A stretch of DNA of 64,000 bases from Dyadobacter flavalbus. Lineage in GTDB: Bacteria; Bacteroidota; Bacteroidia; Cytophagales; Spirosomataceae. This document shows, piece after piece, positions 44,116 to 53,542 of this stretch; positions within the stretch are counted from its first letter, which is position 1; every line of letters begins with the position of its first letter. The stretch covers positions 124,001-188,000 of the forward strand of contig NZ_VBSN01000069.1 of NCBI RefSeq assembly GCF_006149045.1, given 5' to 3'. The notes below the pieces were generated by a model. That model was not told where the DNA came from. It saw only the letters and a program-made list of their open reading frames with translations, and did not search any database. The position numbers and the translations under genes are program-made.

Positions 44116-44630
44116 GATTGTAGATGTTTAAAAATCCGTAGCGTCATGTAAGGAGAGGAGAGTAATCAAATTTAATGAATATTAGTAATATTAGGTCGCT
44201 GACATTGAGGGATTTCAATGTATTTTTAAATAAATATATTCAGTACCCTGAAAAGTATTCAAGAACGTAAAAACAGCGTCACCAAATGATTCTGATTTAC
44301 AAGTTGAGTAAGGAAGAATTGTAACTGTTACCGATTATTTTTAAATTTAAGACTTCTGAAATCCTTTCTTTCAACTGAATGCGGTATTGCAATGTGCTGA
44401 ATGAAAGCATTACAGATTCTTGTCTTTTCACACTGTTTTAAACTTTCCATAAAGTAAGATTACATTCATTTCCGCTGTTCAGGAAATTAAATGCTGCCGT
44501 GCCCGCAAATGCCGGGTAAGCAACGATTTTGACACAGGTTGAAGTCGCTGCCGCAGATACTGCCGGGTTTTGTCATGTTCAAATTGCCAGTTTCAACACG
44601 CATCAAAATTCCATTCAAATAACTCTATTT
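44116..44630. other. Gene-less stretch upstream of the hydrolase
   Basis: 515 bp, AT-rich at the left and GC-richer near 44500-44580. An in-frame extension of the hydrolase frame back to 44529 exists but has no coding character. I see no promoter match, riboswitch or repeat. Confidence 0.4.
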
Positions 44631-45417
44631 ATGAAAAGCAGTAGCACAAAAACCATCGTATTTGTAACAGGAGCCTTTGTGAGTAACAGCGGCTGGGACA
44701 GCTGGAGAACGTATTTTGAAAGCAAAGGTTACACAACCTATGCGCCGCCATGGCCTTACAAGGATGCCTCCGCTGCCGAGCTGAGGGACAGACAGCCGCA
44801 TGACACGCAGCTCGCATTGCTGACGTTGGACGAACTTGTCAACTCCTATGCAGATTTTGTTAAAAGCCTGCCCGAAAAGCCAATCATCATCGGACATTCG
44901 CTGGGTGGGCTCATTACTCAGATTCTTCTTAACAGAGATCTTGCCGCTGCCGCGGTTGCCATTCATTCCGTACCGCCGCAGGGAATCATACCTTACGAAT
45001 TTTCTTTTCTGAGAGCCGGCTGGAAGGCGCTTGGTTTTTTTTACACCTGTCAAAAAAACGTACCTCATGTCATTGTCTGACTGGCAGTACGCCTTTACCA
45101 ACGGTATGACGCTGGAAGAACAAAAGAAAACCTATTATGAAAATACAATTCCTGAATCCAAAACAGTAGTAAGGAACGGACTGACTTCCGCTGCAAAAGT
45201 TGATTTTAATAAACCACATGCGCCGCTACTGCTTACATCCGGCGACAAGGATCATATTATGCCCGCATCGCTGAACTTGCGGAATTTCAAAGCTTACAAG
45301 CAAAATGGCTCGGTAACAGAGTACAAGGAGTTTGCCGGGCGCAACCATTTTGTGCTTGGGCTTCCTACCTGGAAGGAAGACGCCGATTACATTCTGGAAT
45401 GGCTGGATAAAAATTAA
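44631..45417 (+). pseudogene. Alpha/beta hydrolase, split by a single-base frameshift
   Basis: Read through one frame change, this is a complete alpha/beta hydrolase of about 260 residues. The first part (44631-45080 frame) starts MKSSSTKTIVFVTGAF and holds the nucleophile elbow GHSLGG. The second part, in the next frame, holds SLSDWQYAFTNGM, the acid SGDKDHIMP and the base GRNHFVLG, so the full catalytic triad is retained. The junction is at a run of eight T (45035-45042): with seven T the frames join as GFFTPVKKTYLM. A run of seven A at 45052-45058 is the other possible place. It may be a real mutation, a phase-variable tract or a sequencing error. Confidence 0.8.
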
Positions 45418-45495
45418 TTTGAACAGCCTTTGTTACTTGATTATATTAATCCAGTGAAATAAGCAGGCCATAAATGTGAGCGTTTTGTATCGACA

Positions 45496-45521
45496 GCATG
45501 CCGGCACCTGTGACGGCATGC
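45496..45521. terminator. Short inverted repeat between convergent genes
   Basis: Arms GCATGCCG/CGGCATGC with a 10-base loop, 23 bp before the end of the minus-strand 570-residue gene. No T run follows, so terminator function is uncertain. Confidence 0.4.
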
Positions 45522-45543
45522 CTGTGAATTTACGTGTTGGTTT

Positions 45544-47256
45544 TCAGGAAAAACGGATGATGTGCCGGAAAGGAGTGAAGCCGGTAAGGTAAACGGTCGG
45601 TGCGTCCATGGCAGGCAATGCGCCGCGTAAGGCAATGTTTTTATGTAAGCCTGTTCCCGGCCCGAAAGTGATTGTGTCGTTACTGAATTTGTAATTTCCG
45701 GTTCCGCTTTTCAGAAGCCATGAATCTTTAGTGTTTTCAATTTTTGAAATTCCGGTAAATGTCCCGCCCGGCCGGAATATCAGTTCAAGGGCAACCGGCA
45801 CGCGCTGCGTTCCCGAGGTTGTTATTTCTACTTCCATCCCGTTTTCTGTTTCCATGATCATAACCTTTGTTTCCAAAATCTGAATTTCACTTTGCGGCCT
45901 GGCATTTCGGGGCATTTTGTCCCAGTCGCCGTCATCCGGAAGCTGTTCTTTGGGATATGGCTGAAAGTACGGTCCTTCCAGTTGCTGTGTCATTTCCCAT
46001 TTATTTCCATTCTGAACTATTTTTTCAGTCTGAAACTGGCCTTTTCCGAAAAATGACGATGCAAACCGCATTCCTTGTAAAACGGCGTTGCCTTTCATGA
46101 ATGTAAACCATACGGGATTGTTGGCAATCAATGTACAATCCCGCTCATTTCTTCTGATTCTGACAAGTCCGGAATTCGGAAAAGTGCGTACGTAGTTCAA
46201 TGGCAGCGGCTTTGCAGCCGGAATTTCATTCCATAAGAAAGTGTCTGAAAGGAAATAGTCCAGAAATCCGCCAATTTTGGGTCCGGCTGTTTTTTCAATC
46301 ATTTCGCACATGGCCGCATATGCTCCGTTCTGATCTTTCAGAGCTAAATAGCGATATGGATAATAGTAATTTTCGAGCGTACCGACAACGGCTTTATCCT
46401 GCCTTCCGGAAGCGTCCGTTACAATTTCTCCATTCGAATGAACATAATACATCGTCATGTCCAGGTTTTTACGGACTGCATCCAGCAATTCGGGTTTGTT
46501 CAGACCTTTGGCAATGGTAATCAGCAGCCGGTCGGTCAGCGAGGAATAGATAAAAGTGCTTTTTTCATTGTACTGTCCATCCTTGTCAATATCGATTTTT
46601 TCAGCAAGCCATTGTTCTGCCCTTGCCGTGTACGCGGGATTGGGCCAGCGTTCGTTCAGTTTGGTCAGTGCAGCAGTTACAACCCAGCGGTGATTGGGCG
46701 TATGAATTCCGCCAACACTCAAGGCTTTGCCTGCGCGGAGCAGAAAAGTTTTCAGGTTTGCCAGCACTTTTTCCATATCCGCCGTTCCTGACTTTTCCAG
46801 CAGCGTATAGGCCATTACAAGCCTTTTAACCAGAAAACCGGTGTCGGGCGTAGAATGAAAATTGGTTGAAAGCAGATCAATCGTTCCGTCCTCATGCTGC
46901 GTTCTGACCAGATACAGAACAGCCGCATTTATATTATCAAGCAGCTGCGGTGATTGATAAAAACGGGATGAGGAAGAAAAAAGCGCGCAGGCTCCCCATT
47001 GTACCAAAGCAGCCGTGCTATGCGGGTTCAGAATGTCATATGCATCCTTAACACCGCCAAATTCACTGCTTCCGGAATCTTCAATCTGCAGAGACCGCAG
47101 CGATTCAACGCCGTGATCGTTCTGCTGAATCAATGCTTTTAACCAGGGAGGTACTTTTTTATCAATTATTTTTACAGGTACAAAACCTTTTGCCGGAAAC
47201 ACCGGCAACATACAAAGTACGGCTGTGCTGCTTTTAACAAATCCTCTTCTGTCCAT
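45544..47256 (-). CDS. Exported protein of unknown function, possible alpha/alpha-toroid enzyme
   Basis: 570 residues. The N-terminus MDRRGFVKSS followed by a hydrophobic stretch looks like a twin-arginine signal. Residues 60-330 are mainly helical with repeated helix pairs (NAAVLYLVRTQHEDGTIDLL, GKALSVGGIHTPNHRWVVTA), the style of alpha/alpha-barrel polysaccharide lyases and unsaturated glycosidases. The C-terminal half is beta-rich with FRPGGTFTGI and NDTITFGPGTGLHK, like a lyase-type beta domain. I cannot name the family. It is 58 bp downstream of the amidase gene on the same strand and may be co-transcribed. Confidence 0.65.
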   Translation of the reverse strand: MDRRGFVKSSTAVLCMLPVFPAKGFVPVKIIDKKVPPWLKALIQQNDHGVESLRSLQIEDSGSSEFGGVKDAYDILNPHSTAALVQWGACALFSSSSRFYQSPQLLDNINAAVLYLVRTQHEDGTIDLLSTNFHSTPDTGFLVKRLVMAYTLLEKSGTADMEKVLANLKTFLLRAGKALSVGGIHTPNHRWVVTAALTKLNERWPNPAYTARAEQWLAEKIDIDKDGQYNEKSTFIYSSLTDRLLITIAKGLNKPELLDAVRKNLDMTMYYVHSNGEIVTDASGRQDKAVVGTLENYYYPYRYLALKDQNGAYAAMCEMIEKTAGPKIGGFLDYFLSDTFLWNEIPAAKPLPLNYVRTFPNSGLVRIRRNERDCTLIANNPVWFTFMKGNAVLQGMRFASSFFGKGQFQTEKIVQNGNKWEMTQQLEGPYFQPYPKEQLPDDGDWDKMPRNARPQSEIQILETKVMIMETENGMEVEITTSGTQRVPVALELIFRPGGTFTGISKIENTKDSWLLKSGTGNYKFSNDTITFGPGTGLHKNIALRGALPAMDAPTVYLTGFTPFRHIIRFS

Positions 47257-47314
47257 GAAAGTTTTTGATTGCTTTCATCACAAAAGGATTTTATAGAGAC
47301 TGCATACTAATTGT

Positions 47315-48913
47315 TCACTGAACCGTTTTGATAAAGCGCGGCACCCTGCGGTTTCCGGAAACCTGTTCGTAAGCATAAGCCATGCTGATCAGCGAAGGCT
47401 CACTGTACGCTTTTCCCAGAAATGAAATCCCGACAGGCAGTTCGCCGATGCTGCCCATGGGTACCGTTATGGACGGAAAACCGGAAAGTGCCGCCGGACC
47501 GTAAGACCCGTATCCTGTCCAGAAATCGCCGTTTACCGGATCTATACACCACGACGCGCCGGTTGCCGGGCCGCATAAGGCATCCAGCTTGTTGGTTTCA
47601 AGTTCCTTGTTCAACAAATCCCTTACTTTAATGATTTTGGCCAGTGCATCCTTGTATTCCTTTGATTCAAGATCGCCTTTTGACTGCGAAACTTCAAACA
47701 GTTCCTGCTTAAAATCGGGCATAACCTTTTCTTCATTGGCTTTGTTGAAAGCAATCAGTCCTTCCAGCGATCTGATTTTTGCATTGGAAGCGGAAAGGTA
47801 TTTATTTACCCCGTCCTTGAATTCATATTGCAGCACCGCTGATTCTGCACCGTCCACATCGCCGGTTTTCATAAATTCCACTTCTACAATCGTTGCACCC
47901 TGACTTTTCATCTGGTCCAGTGCCTTTTTTAGCAAAGAATCAATTCCTTCATGCTGTTTCAGAAAGCCTTTTTCAACGCCAATGCGCTTTCCTTCCAATC
48001 CTTTCGGAAGCAGAAAAGCCGTATAATCCGGGACTTTCTCACGATAGCTGTTTTCTGCTGCATCCTGCTCGTCAAAACCCGCCATGGCTCCAAGCAGAAC
48101 CGCCGCATCTGCAACGGTTCTGGCCATTGGTCCGGCTGTATCCTGTGTTCTGGAAATCGGGATAATACCGGAACGGCTCACCAGGCCAACCGTGGGCTTG
48201 ATGCCAACAACGCCGTTCATTGATGCCGGACATGCAATGGAGCCGTTGGTTTCGGTACCGACGGCAACGGCACACAGATTGGCCGCCACAGCAACGCCTG
48301 AACCCGAACTCGAACCACACGGAGAACGGTCGAGCACGTATGGATTGTGCGTTTGGCCGCCGCGGCTGCTCCAGCCGCTCGACGACCTTGTGGAACGGAA
48401 GTTGGCCCATTCGCTCAGATTGGTTTTGCCCAGAATCACAGCGCCGGCTTCACGCAGTTGTTTTACCACAAAGGCATCCGTCCCGGCAATATTTCCTTCC
48501 AGTGCAAGCGATCCGGCAGTTGTCTGCATTTTGTCTGCGGTATTGATATTATCCTTGATCAGGACGGGAATGCCATGCATGGCGCCTCTTGTTTTACCGC
48601 TTTTCCTTTCCTTGTCCATGGCATCGGCAATGCTGAGCGCATCCGGGTTCAGTTCAATGACCGAATTCAGCTTGGGACCGTTGCGGTCGTATTTTTCTAT
48701 CTGTTCCAGGTAATGCTGCGTGAGCGAACGGGAAGTAAGTGCGCCGTCCTGCATTTTCTTCTGCATGTCGGCAATAGTCATTTCAGAAATTTTAGAAGAC
48801 TCAAGTTTCTCGTTTCCGCTGTTCTTGTCATTCTTGCTGCAACCGGTAAAACTGAATGCAACAGAAGACAAGCCTGCTGCCGAGACGATATGAATAAACG
48901 CTCTTCTTTTCAT
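47315..48913 (-). CDS. Amidase-signature family hydrolase, exported lipoprotein
   Basis: 532 residues from the ATG at 48913; an open extension to 48946 adds 11 residues and is rejected because MKRRAFIHIVSAAG is a normal signal start. A lipobox (FTGC) follows. Catalytic Ser-cisSer-Lys are present: K120 in PVLIKDN, the Ser-rich CGSSSGSG, and S225 in TETNGSIACP. The C-terminal part PAALSGFPSITVPMG is typical. The fold is shared with GatA and bacterial amidases; as an exported lipoprotein it is not GatA. Substrate unknown. Confidence 0.9.
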   Translation of the reverse strand: MKRRAFIHIVSAAGLSSVAFSFTGCSKNDKNSGNEKLESSKISEMTIADMQKKMQDGALTSRSLTQHYLEQIEKYDRNGPKLNSVIELNPDALSIADAMDKERKSGKTRGAMHGIPVLIKDNINTADKMQTTAGSLALEGNIAGTDAFVVKQLREAGAVILGKTNLSEWANFRSTRSSSGWSSRGGQTHNPYVLDRSPCGSSSGSGVAVAANLCAVAVGTETNGSIACPASMNGVVGIKPTVGLVSRSGIIPISRTQDTAGPMARTVADAAVLLGAMAGFDEQDAAENSYREKVPDYTAFLLPKGLEGKRIGVEKGFLKQHEGIDSLLKKALDQMKSQGATIVEVEFMKTGDVDGAESAVLQYEFKDGVNKYLSASNAKIRSLEGLIAFNKANEEKVMPDFKQELFEVSQSKGDLESKEYKDALAKIIKVRDLLNKELETNKLDALCGPATGASWCIDPVNGDFWTGYGSYGPAALSGFPSITVPMGSIGELPVGISFLGKAYSEPSLISMAYAYEQVSGNRRVPRFIKTVQ

Positions 48914-48987
48914 AGGAGTAAATGCACATGGAAGTTTAATGTGCAATATAAAAGACTGTAAATCCAGAATCGGTTTCCGGCTGTGAT

Positions 48988-49116
48988 TTAATCAGACTTT
49001 TTCTTTATCCGGAGCAGAATCCAGAACGGCAGGATGACAATGCAGGAAAAAAGGGTTGCAAAAATGAGAATAACGGAGAATACAATCCTCGCGAGGAAAA
49101 TGAAAATCTGGCTCAT
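48988..49116 (-). CDS. 42-residue single-helix membrane protein
   Basis: A short frame starting MSQIFIFLARIVFSVILIF and ending in a basic tail RIKKKSD. Almost the whole chain is hydrophobic, with one or two possible membrane passes and a Cys near residue 25. It is divergent from another small hydrophobic gene at 49327, whose middle (LLFATILFVAMV) is similar in style. Its stop lies 74 bp upstream of the amidase start. It was found by reading, not recognised as a known family. Confidence 0.55.
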   Translation of the reverse strand: MSQIFIFLARIVFSVILIFATLFSCIVILPFWILLRIKKKSD

Positions 49117-49262
49117 AAGTAAGTGTGTGTAATATTGTAGAACTATTTTCCGACTTTATTGAATTATATTTCTAATAAAGTAAAGAAACTATTGCAAAAC
49201 AGACTTATAGAATACTTTGTACATTAAAATTGACTTAAATTTATAAATTTTTGCACAGTATT

Positions 49263-49293
49263 TTTGGCTGGCACAATAATTTATTTAACTTTG
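49263..49293 (+). promoter_or_regulatory. Bacteroidota-type promoter of the 60-residue membrane protein
   Basis: -33 TTTG (49263-49266), 19-bp spacer, -7 TAACTTTG (49286-49293), 34 bp before the ATG at 49327. A full match, and it supports the reality of this small gene. Confidence 0.65.
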
Positions 49294-49326
49294 GCAATAG
49301 AAAATATCATATAAATCATTTGCGTC

Positions 49327-49509
49327 ATGAACTTCCTGTCAAACATCATATATTATTCAGCAAAATTACTCTTTGCAACGATACTGTTTGTTGCCATGGT
49401 TATATCAACGATCATCTCGCTTCCTTTCATCGGAGCGGGGCTAATCAAGGATGCAGTGAATTCCTATTCACCTCAGCCGGATAACAATTACGTAGATAAT
49501 TATAGTTAG
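49327..49509 (+). CDS. 60-residue small membrane protein
   Basis: Starts MNFLSNIIYYSAKLLFATIL. The first 40 residues are hydrophobic with a possible helical hairpin (LLFATILFVAMV, then IISLPFIGAGLI), followed by a polar tail rich in Asn, Asp and Tyr (SPQPDNNYVDNYS). It has its own promoter match and a terminator, so it is probably a real, highly expressed monocistronic gene. Function unknown. Confidence 0.7.
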   Translation: MNFLSNIIYYSAKLLFATILFVAMVISTIISLPFIGAGLIKDAVNSYSPQPDNNYVDNYS

Positions 49510-49529
49510 TAAATCACTTTCATATCAGT

Positions 49530-49565
49530 AAAAGGGCCTGGATTTTAAAATTCAGGCCCTTTTTT
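49530..49565 (+). terminator. Rho-independent terminator of the small membrane protein gene
   Basis: Eleven-bp arms AAAAGGGCCTG/CAGGCCCTTTT around a partly paired loop, and a T run, 20 bp after the stop. Confidence 0.9.
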
Positions 49566-49748
49566 GTTTTCTGAACAGGTAAGAAACGGTTTTGTACCCG
49601 TGCGGATTATACTTCTTCTCATAAAATGAATTAATTTTCGTTTTTAATCCTCAACAGAACATTTAACCGATTCCTGATGCCCGTTAGCTACGATTTCTCT
49701 TCTGCACAGCAAGTCAAGGTCAAACTATTTTTTTCGAAACCCGTTTTA

Positions 49749-50717
49749 ATGCGACACTGCATCTTGCTGATTTTGACTTTGTTCTGCAATTTATCGTACG
49801 GACAGTTAAAACGTTACAGCTTTGAGAAGGGAATGATGGGTTCTCCGTTCAAACTGGTGCTGTATGCTCCGGACGATTCGGTTGCCAATGCGGCTGCCGA
49901 CAGTGCATTCAAACGGGTTGAAAAGCTGAACGAAATCATGAGCGATTACCGCGACGGCAGCGAGATCAATTTGCTTTCTGCCCAGTCGGGAAGTGGGAAA
50001 TGGGTTGCTGTAAGCAAGGAACTATTTGACATTCTGGCCATTTCGCAGGACATCAGTCAAAAAACGGAGGGCGCTTTCGATGCAACGCTCGGGCCCGTGG
50101 TGCAGATGTGGCGCCATGCTACAAGAAAAGGTATTTTTCCGGCCGAAAAGGAAATAGAAGAGGCTTTGTCAAAAACCGGTTTTAAAAAAATGAAACTGGA
50201 TGCAGACGGCTACAAAGTCTTGCTTACCCAAAAGGGAATGCGCCTGGATATCGGGGGCCTTGGAAAAGGTTTTGCAGCCGAAGAAGCGATCAAGGTTGTA
50301 AAAAGGTATGGAATAAAGTCGGCAATGATGGATGCAGGCGGCAAAATAGTGCTCACTGATTCCCCTCCGGGCACAAACGGATGGAAAATAACGGTTTCAA
50401 ACGGCAGCGACTCATTAAAGACCATGGAACTGTCCAATACTTCGCTGGCTACTTCCGGCCCGACTTACCGTTACATGGAATACAAAGGCGTTCGTTACTC
50501 GCATATTGTGGACCCGAAAACGGGCGTCGGACTGCTTTATCATGTAAGAACAACGGTTATTTCACCGGATGGGACCGTTGCCGACGCGCTTGCTACGGCA
50601 TTCAGCGTGGCAGGAATAGCAAAAAGCAAAAAGTACATGAAGTTTTTTCCGGAAAGCAAGGTATGGCTCGTAGAAAAACAAAACGAGCAAGTTGCCGACT
50701 GGAACATGCTTGAATAA
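49749..50717 (+). CDS. apbE: FAD:protein FMN transferase
   Basis: Exported flavinyltransferase that attaches FMN to threonine of Na+-translocating NADH:quinone reductase-type or related proteins. The ATG at 49749 gives a signal peptide (MRHCILLILTLFCNLSYG); the frame is open to 49677. The ApbE motifs are FDATLGPVVQMW, LDIGGLGKGFAAE, AMMDAGGKIVLT, LATSGPTYRY and SHIVDPKTG, with the late VADALATAFSV. Length 322 is normal. It is monocistronic here; no rnf or nqr gene is nearby. Confidence 0.93.
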   Translation: MRHCILLILTLFCNLSYGQLKRYSFEKGMMGSPFKLVLYAPDDSVANAAADSAFKRVEKLNEIMSDYRDGSEINLLSAQSGSGKWVAVSKELFDILAISQDISQKTEGAFDATLGPVVQMWRHATRKGIFPAEKEIEEALSKTGFKKMKLDADGYKVLLTQKGMRLDIGGLGKGFAAEEAIKVVKRYGIKSAMMDAGGKIVLTDSPPGTNGWKITVSNGSDSLKTMELSNTSLATSGPTYRYMEYKGVRYSHIVDPKTGVGLLYHVRTTVISPDGTVADALATAFSVAGIAKSKKYMKFFPESKVWLVEKQNEQVADWNMLE

Positions 50718-50917
50718 TACTTACCCGGTTTTACATTTTACATCTCACATTTCACTTCTTACTTCTCACATCCTTCTCACATCCCGTACATCAAAACACG
50801 CAGCCGACATACCCGGCCCGGCGCGTGGTTTATTTTTTGCTGCAGAGATTTTCTGGAATCTTTAAAAGGAACAACTGAATACAGTTTTCAGGAAAACAGG
50901 AAATTTTACGGGCATCG

Positions 50918-51439
50918 ATGGAAAGTATTGTAAAAATATTTGGAGAAGGTGAAAATCTCTCCACACTTCAGATGTCTCTGAGGGCGGCTGCTATTTTTAT
51001 AGTCACACTGCTTTTACTGCGCATTGCCGGACGCCGTTCATTCGGCATGAAATCTCCTTTTGACAACATCATTGTAATACTGCTGGGCGCCATACTGAGC
51101 AGGACCGTCGTCGGTGCATCGGAATTTGTGCCTACCATTTCTGCGGCGCTTGTCATTGCCGTGCTTCACCGGCTGTTTGCCTGGATCGGATCTTTCAACC
51201 TGAAATTCGGAAGGGTGATCAAAGGCAGGAAAATAGCGCTGTACCAGAACGGGCATATTATGAAGGAAAATCTGAAAAGGGCGCTGGTCAGTGAAACAGA
51301 CTTGTACGCAAGCCTGAGAAACCATCTGCAGGAAGACAATTTTGAAAATATAGAAAGTGCGTTTATGGAAAGCGACGGGCAAATCAGCTTTGTCAGGAAA
51401 AACACAAATATAACATCTGAAAAAGCAGGGATTTTATGA
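50918..51439 (+). CDS. DUF421/YetF-like membrane protein
   Basis: 173 residues with about three N-terminal membrane helices (about 20-38, 48-66, 70-90) and a soluble C-terminal domain of the YetF type (GRKIALYQNGHIMKENLKRA, then DLYASLRNHLQEDNFENIES). The conserved RIAGRRSFGMKSPFDNIIVI near residue 36 is the DUF421 mark. Function unknown. Its stop overlaps the start of pta by 4 bp. Confidence 0.85.
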   Translation: MESIVKIFGEGENLSTLQMSLRAAAIFIVTLLLLRIAGRRSFGMKSPFDNIIVILLGAILSRTVVGASEFVPTISAALVIAVLHRLFAWIGSFNLKFGRVIKGRKIALYQNGHIMKENLKRALVSETDLYASLRNHLQEDNFENIESAFMESDGQISFVRKNTNITSEKAGIL

Positions 51440-53541
51440 CAAAGAATATATTCATTGCATCGGCGGAGCCTTATGCCGGAAAATCGGTCATCGCACTCGG
51501 GCTTGTAAATATGCTGCTGGCGAAAACCAAGAAGGTCGGTTTTTTCAAGCCGATCATTTCGCAGCAGGAAAACGGAGTCAAAGACAAGCACATTGAAGCG
51601 GTCCTGAATTATTTCTCCCTGCCGATCCCGTATGAAGATACGTACGCATTCACCCGCCAGGAAGTACTTCAGCAGACCGAATCCGAAAACTGGGGCGAAA
51701 TGATCAATACAATCATCAGCAAGTTCAAAAAGCTGGAAGATGCGTATGATTTCACTGTTATTGAAGGAAGCGATTTCCTCGGAGAAGGCGTTGCTTTTGA
51801 GTTTGAATCCAATGCAGCCATTGCCAAAAACCTCGGCGCACCGGTTCTGACGATTATTAACGGAGAAAACAAATCCACTGCCCAGATCGTAAGTTCGGCC
51901 CTGAATGTGCTGCGGAATTTTGAATCGCGCGAAGTTCAGGTACTCGGGATTGTAGCCAACAGGGTAAAACAGGAACAGGTCGATGACGTGCGTGAACTGC
52001 TGCATATGCAGTTGCCGAAAGAAATTATCCTGACGATTATTCCTTTGGAAAAAGGGCTGCAAAGTCCGACAATGAAAGAAATTGCGGATGTACTTGAGGC
52101 CAAAGTGCTTTTCGGTGAAAACCTCCTTTCCAGTCAGGTTGACAATTTTGTTACAGGCGCCATGATGCTGCCGAACTTTTTGAACCATATCAAGGAAAAC
52201 CTGCTCATTGTCACACCTGGCGACCGCGGCGATATTATTATCGGTGCACTTCAGGCCAATCTTTCCGCCAGTTACCCGAAAGTTGCGGGCATTGTGCTTA
52301 CTGCCGGTACCGAGCCGGACGAGCCTGTTGTCCGCCTCATCGAAGGGCTTCAGACCATCATTCCGATCATAGCGGTCAAAAAAGGAACATTTGAAACGAC
52401 AACAATGATCGGAGGAATCCATTCGCGGATTACAGCCGATAATACCAATAAAATTAGCCTTGCGATTGACACCTTTGAAAAATATGTGGATATGAAAGCG
52501 CTTGACGACCGGATCATTACATTCCAGCCGGAAGGAATTACGCCGCATATGTTTCAGTACCAGCTGGTAAAATGGGCCAAAAGCCAGAAAAAACACATTG
52601 TACTGCCGGAAGGAAACGACGACAGGATTCTCAAAGCCGCTGCAAGGCTTGTAAGCCAGAATATTGTGGATCTGACCATTCTCGGCGATCAGGCAGAAGT
52701 AGCGGCGTCGCTGAAAAGGCTGGGGCTGGATCTGGATCTGAACGCCGTTAAAGTGATAAACCCGGCTACTTCCGATTATTACGAACAGTATGTAGAAACG
52801 CTTTTTGAACTCAGAAAGAATAAAAATGTAAATCAGGAAATGGCGCGCGACCTCATGACCGATGTTTCGTACTTCGGTACCATGATGGTTTACAAAGGCG
52901 ATGCCGACGGAATGGTTTCCGGCGCGGTGCATACCACGCAGCATACGATCAGGCCGGCTTTGCAGTTTATCAAGACAAAGCCGGGTGTTTCCATTGTGTC
53001 GTCCGTTTTCTTCATGTGCCTTCCCGAGCGTGTTTCTGTTTTTGGCGACTGTGCAGTCAATCCGAATCCGACTGCGCAGCAACTTGCGGAAATTGCGATT
53101 TCGTCCGCTGAAAGCAGCGCACGTTTCGGCATAGAACCACGCATTGCCATGTTGTCCTATTCTTCCGGAACTTCGGGTGAAGGCGAGGATGTGGAGAAAG
53201 TACGGGAAGCAACAGCCATTGTAAAACAAAAACGCCCCGACCTGAAAGTGGAAGGCCCGATCCAGTACGATGCTGCCGTAGACCCGATTGTAGGAAGCCA
53301 GAAAATGGCCAATTCGGAAGTGGCCGGAAAAGCAAGCGTGCTTATTTTCCCGGATCTTAACACGGGCAACAATACTTATAAAGCCGTGCAGCGCGAAACC
53401 GGTGCGCTAGCAATCGGACCGATGCTTCAGGGGTTGAACAAACCGATCAACGATCTGAGCCGCGGCTGTACTGTGGATGATATTTTTAATACTGTAATCA
53501 TTACTGCGATCCAGTGCCAGGAAAGCGGACAATCTTCATAA
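51436..53541 (+). CDS. pta: Phosphate acetyltransferase (long form with DRTGG domain)
   Basis: Acetyl-CoA and phosphate to acetyl phosphate. At 701 residues it is the long form: an N-terminal P-loop dethiobiotin-synthetase-like domain (SAEPYAGKSVIALGLVNML, about 8-26), a DRTGG-type regulatory domain (LLIVTPGDRGDIIIGALQAN, about 256-276) and a C-terminal catalytic domain (ILPEGNDDRILKAAAR-like VLPEGNDDRILKAAARLV, GMVSGAVHTT, SYSSGTSGEGEDVEKV and PIQYDAAVDP). It is one base from ackA. A 687-codon open frame on the opposite strand is a coding shadow. Confidence 0.97.
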   Translation: MTKNIFIASAEPYAGKSVIALGLVNMLLAKTKKVGFFKPIISQQENGVKDKHIEAVLNYFSLPIPYEDTYAFTRQEVLQQTESENWGEMINTIISKFKKLEDAYDFTVIEGSDFLGEGVAFEFESNAAIAKNLGAPVLTIINGENKSTAQIVSSALNVLRNFESREVQVLGIVANRVKQEQVDDVRELLHMQLPKEIILTIIPLEKGLQSPTMKEIADVLEAKVLFGENLLSSQVDNFVTGAMMLPNFLNHIKENLLIVTPGDRGDIIIGALQANLSASYPKVAGIVLTAGTEPDEPVVRLIEGLQTIIPIIAVKKGTFETTTMIGGIHSRITADNTNKISLAIDTFEKYVDMKALDDRIITFQPEGITPHMFQYQLVKWAKSQKKHIVLPEGNDDRILKAAARLVSQNIVDLTILGDQAEVAASLKRLGLDLDLNAVKVINPATSDYYEQYVETLFELRKNKNVNQEMARDLMTDVSYFGTMMVYKGDADGMVSGAVHTTQHTIRPALQFIKTKPGVSIVSSVFFMCLPERVSVFGDCAVNPNPTAQQLAEIAISSAESSARFGIEPRIAMLSYSSGTSGEGEDVEKVREATAIVKQKRPDLKVEGPIQYDAAVDPIVGSQKMANSEVAGKASVLIFPDLNTGNNTYKAVQRETGALAIGPMLQGLNKPINDLSRGCTVDDIFNTVIITAIQCQESGQSS

Positions 53542-53542
53542 A

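Noticed and set aside
51166..53229. 687-codon open frame on the minus strand opposite yetF-like/pta
   Set aside because: It lies fully antisense to well-recognised proteins, has no domain, and its composition (many Cys, Arg, Phe) is that of a codon-bias shadow.
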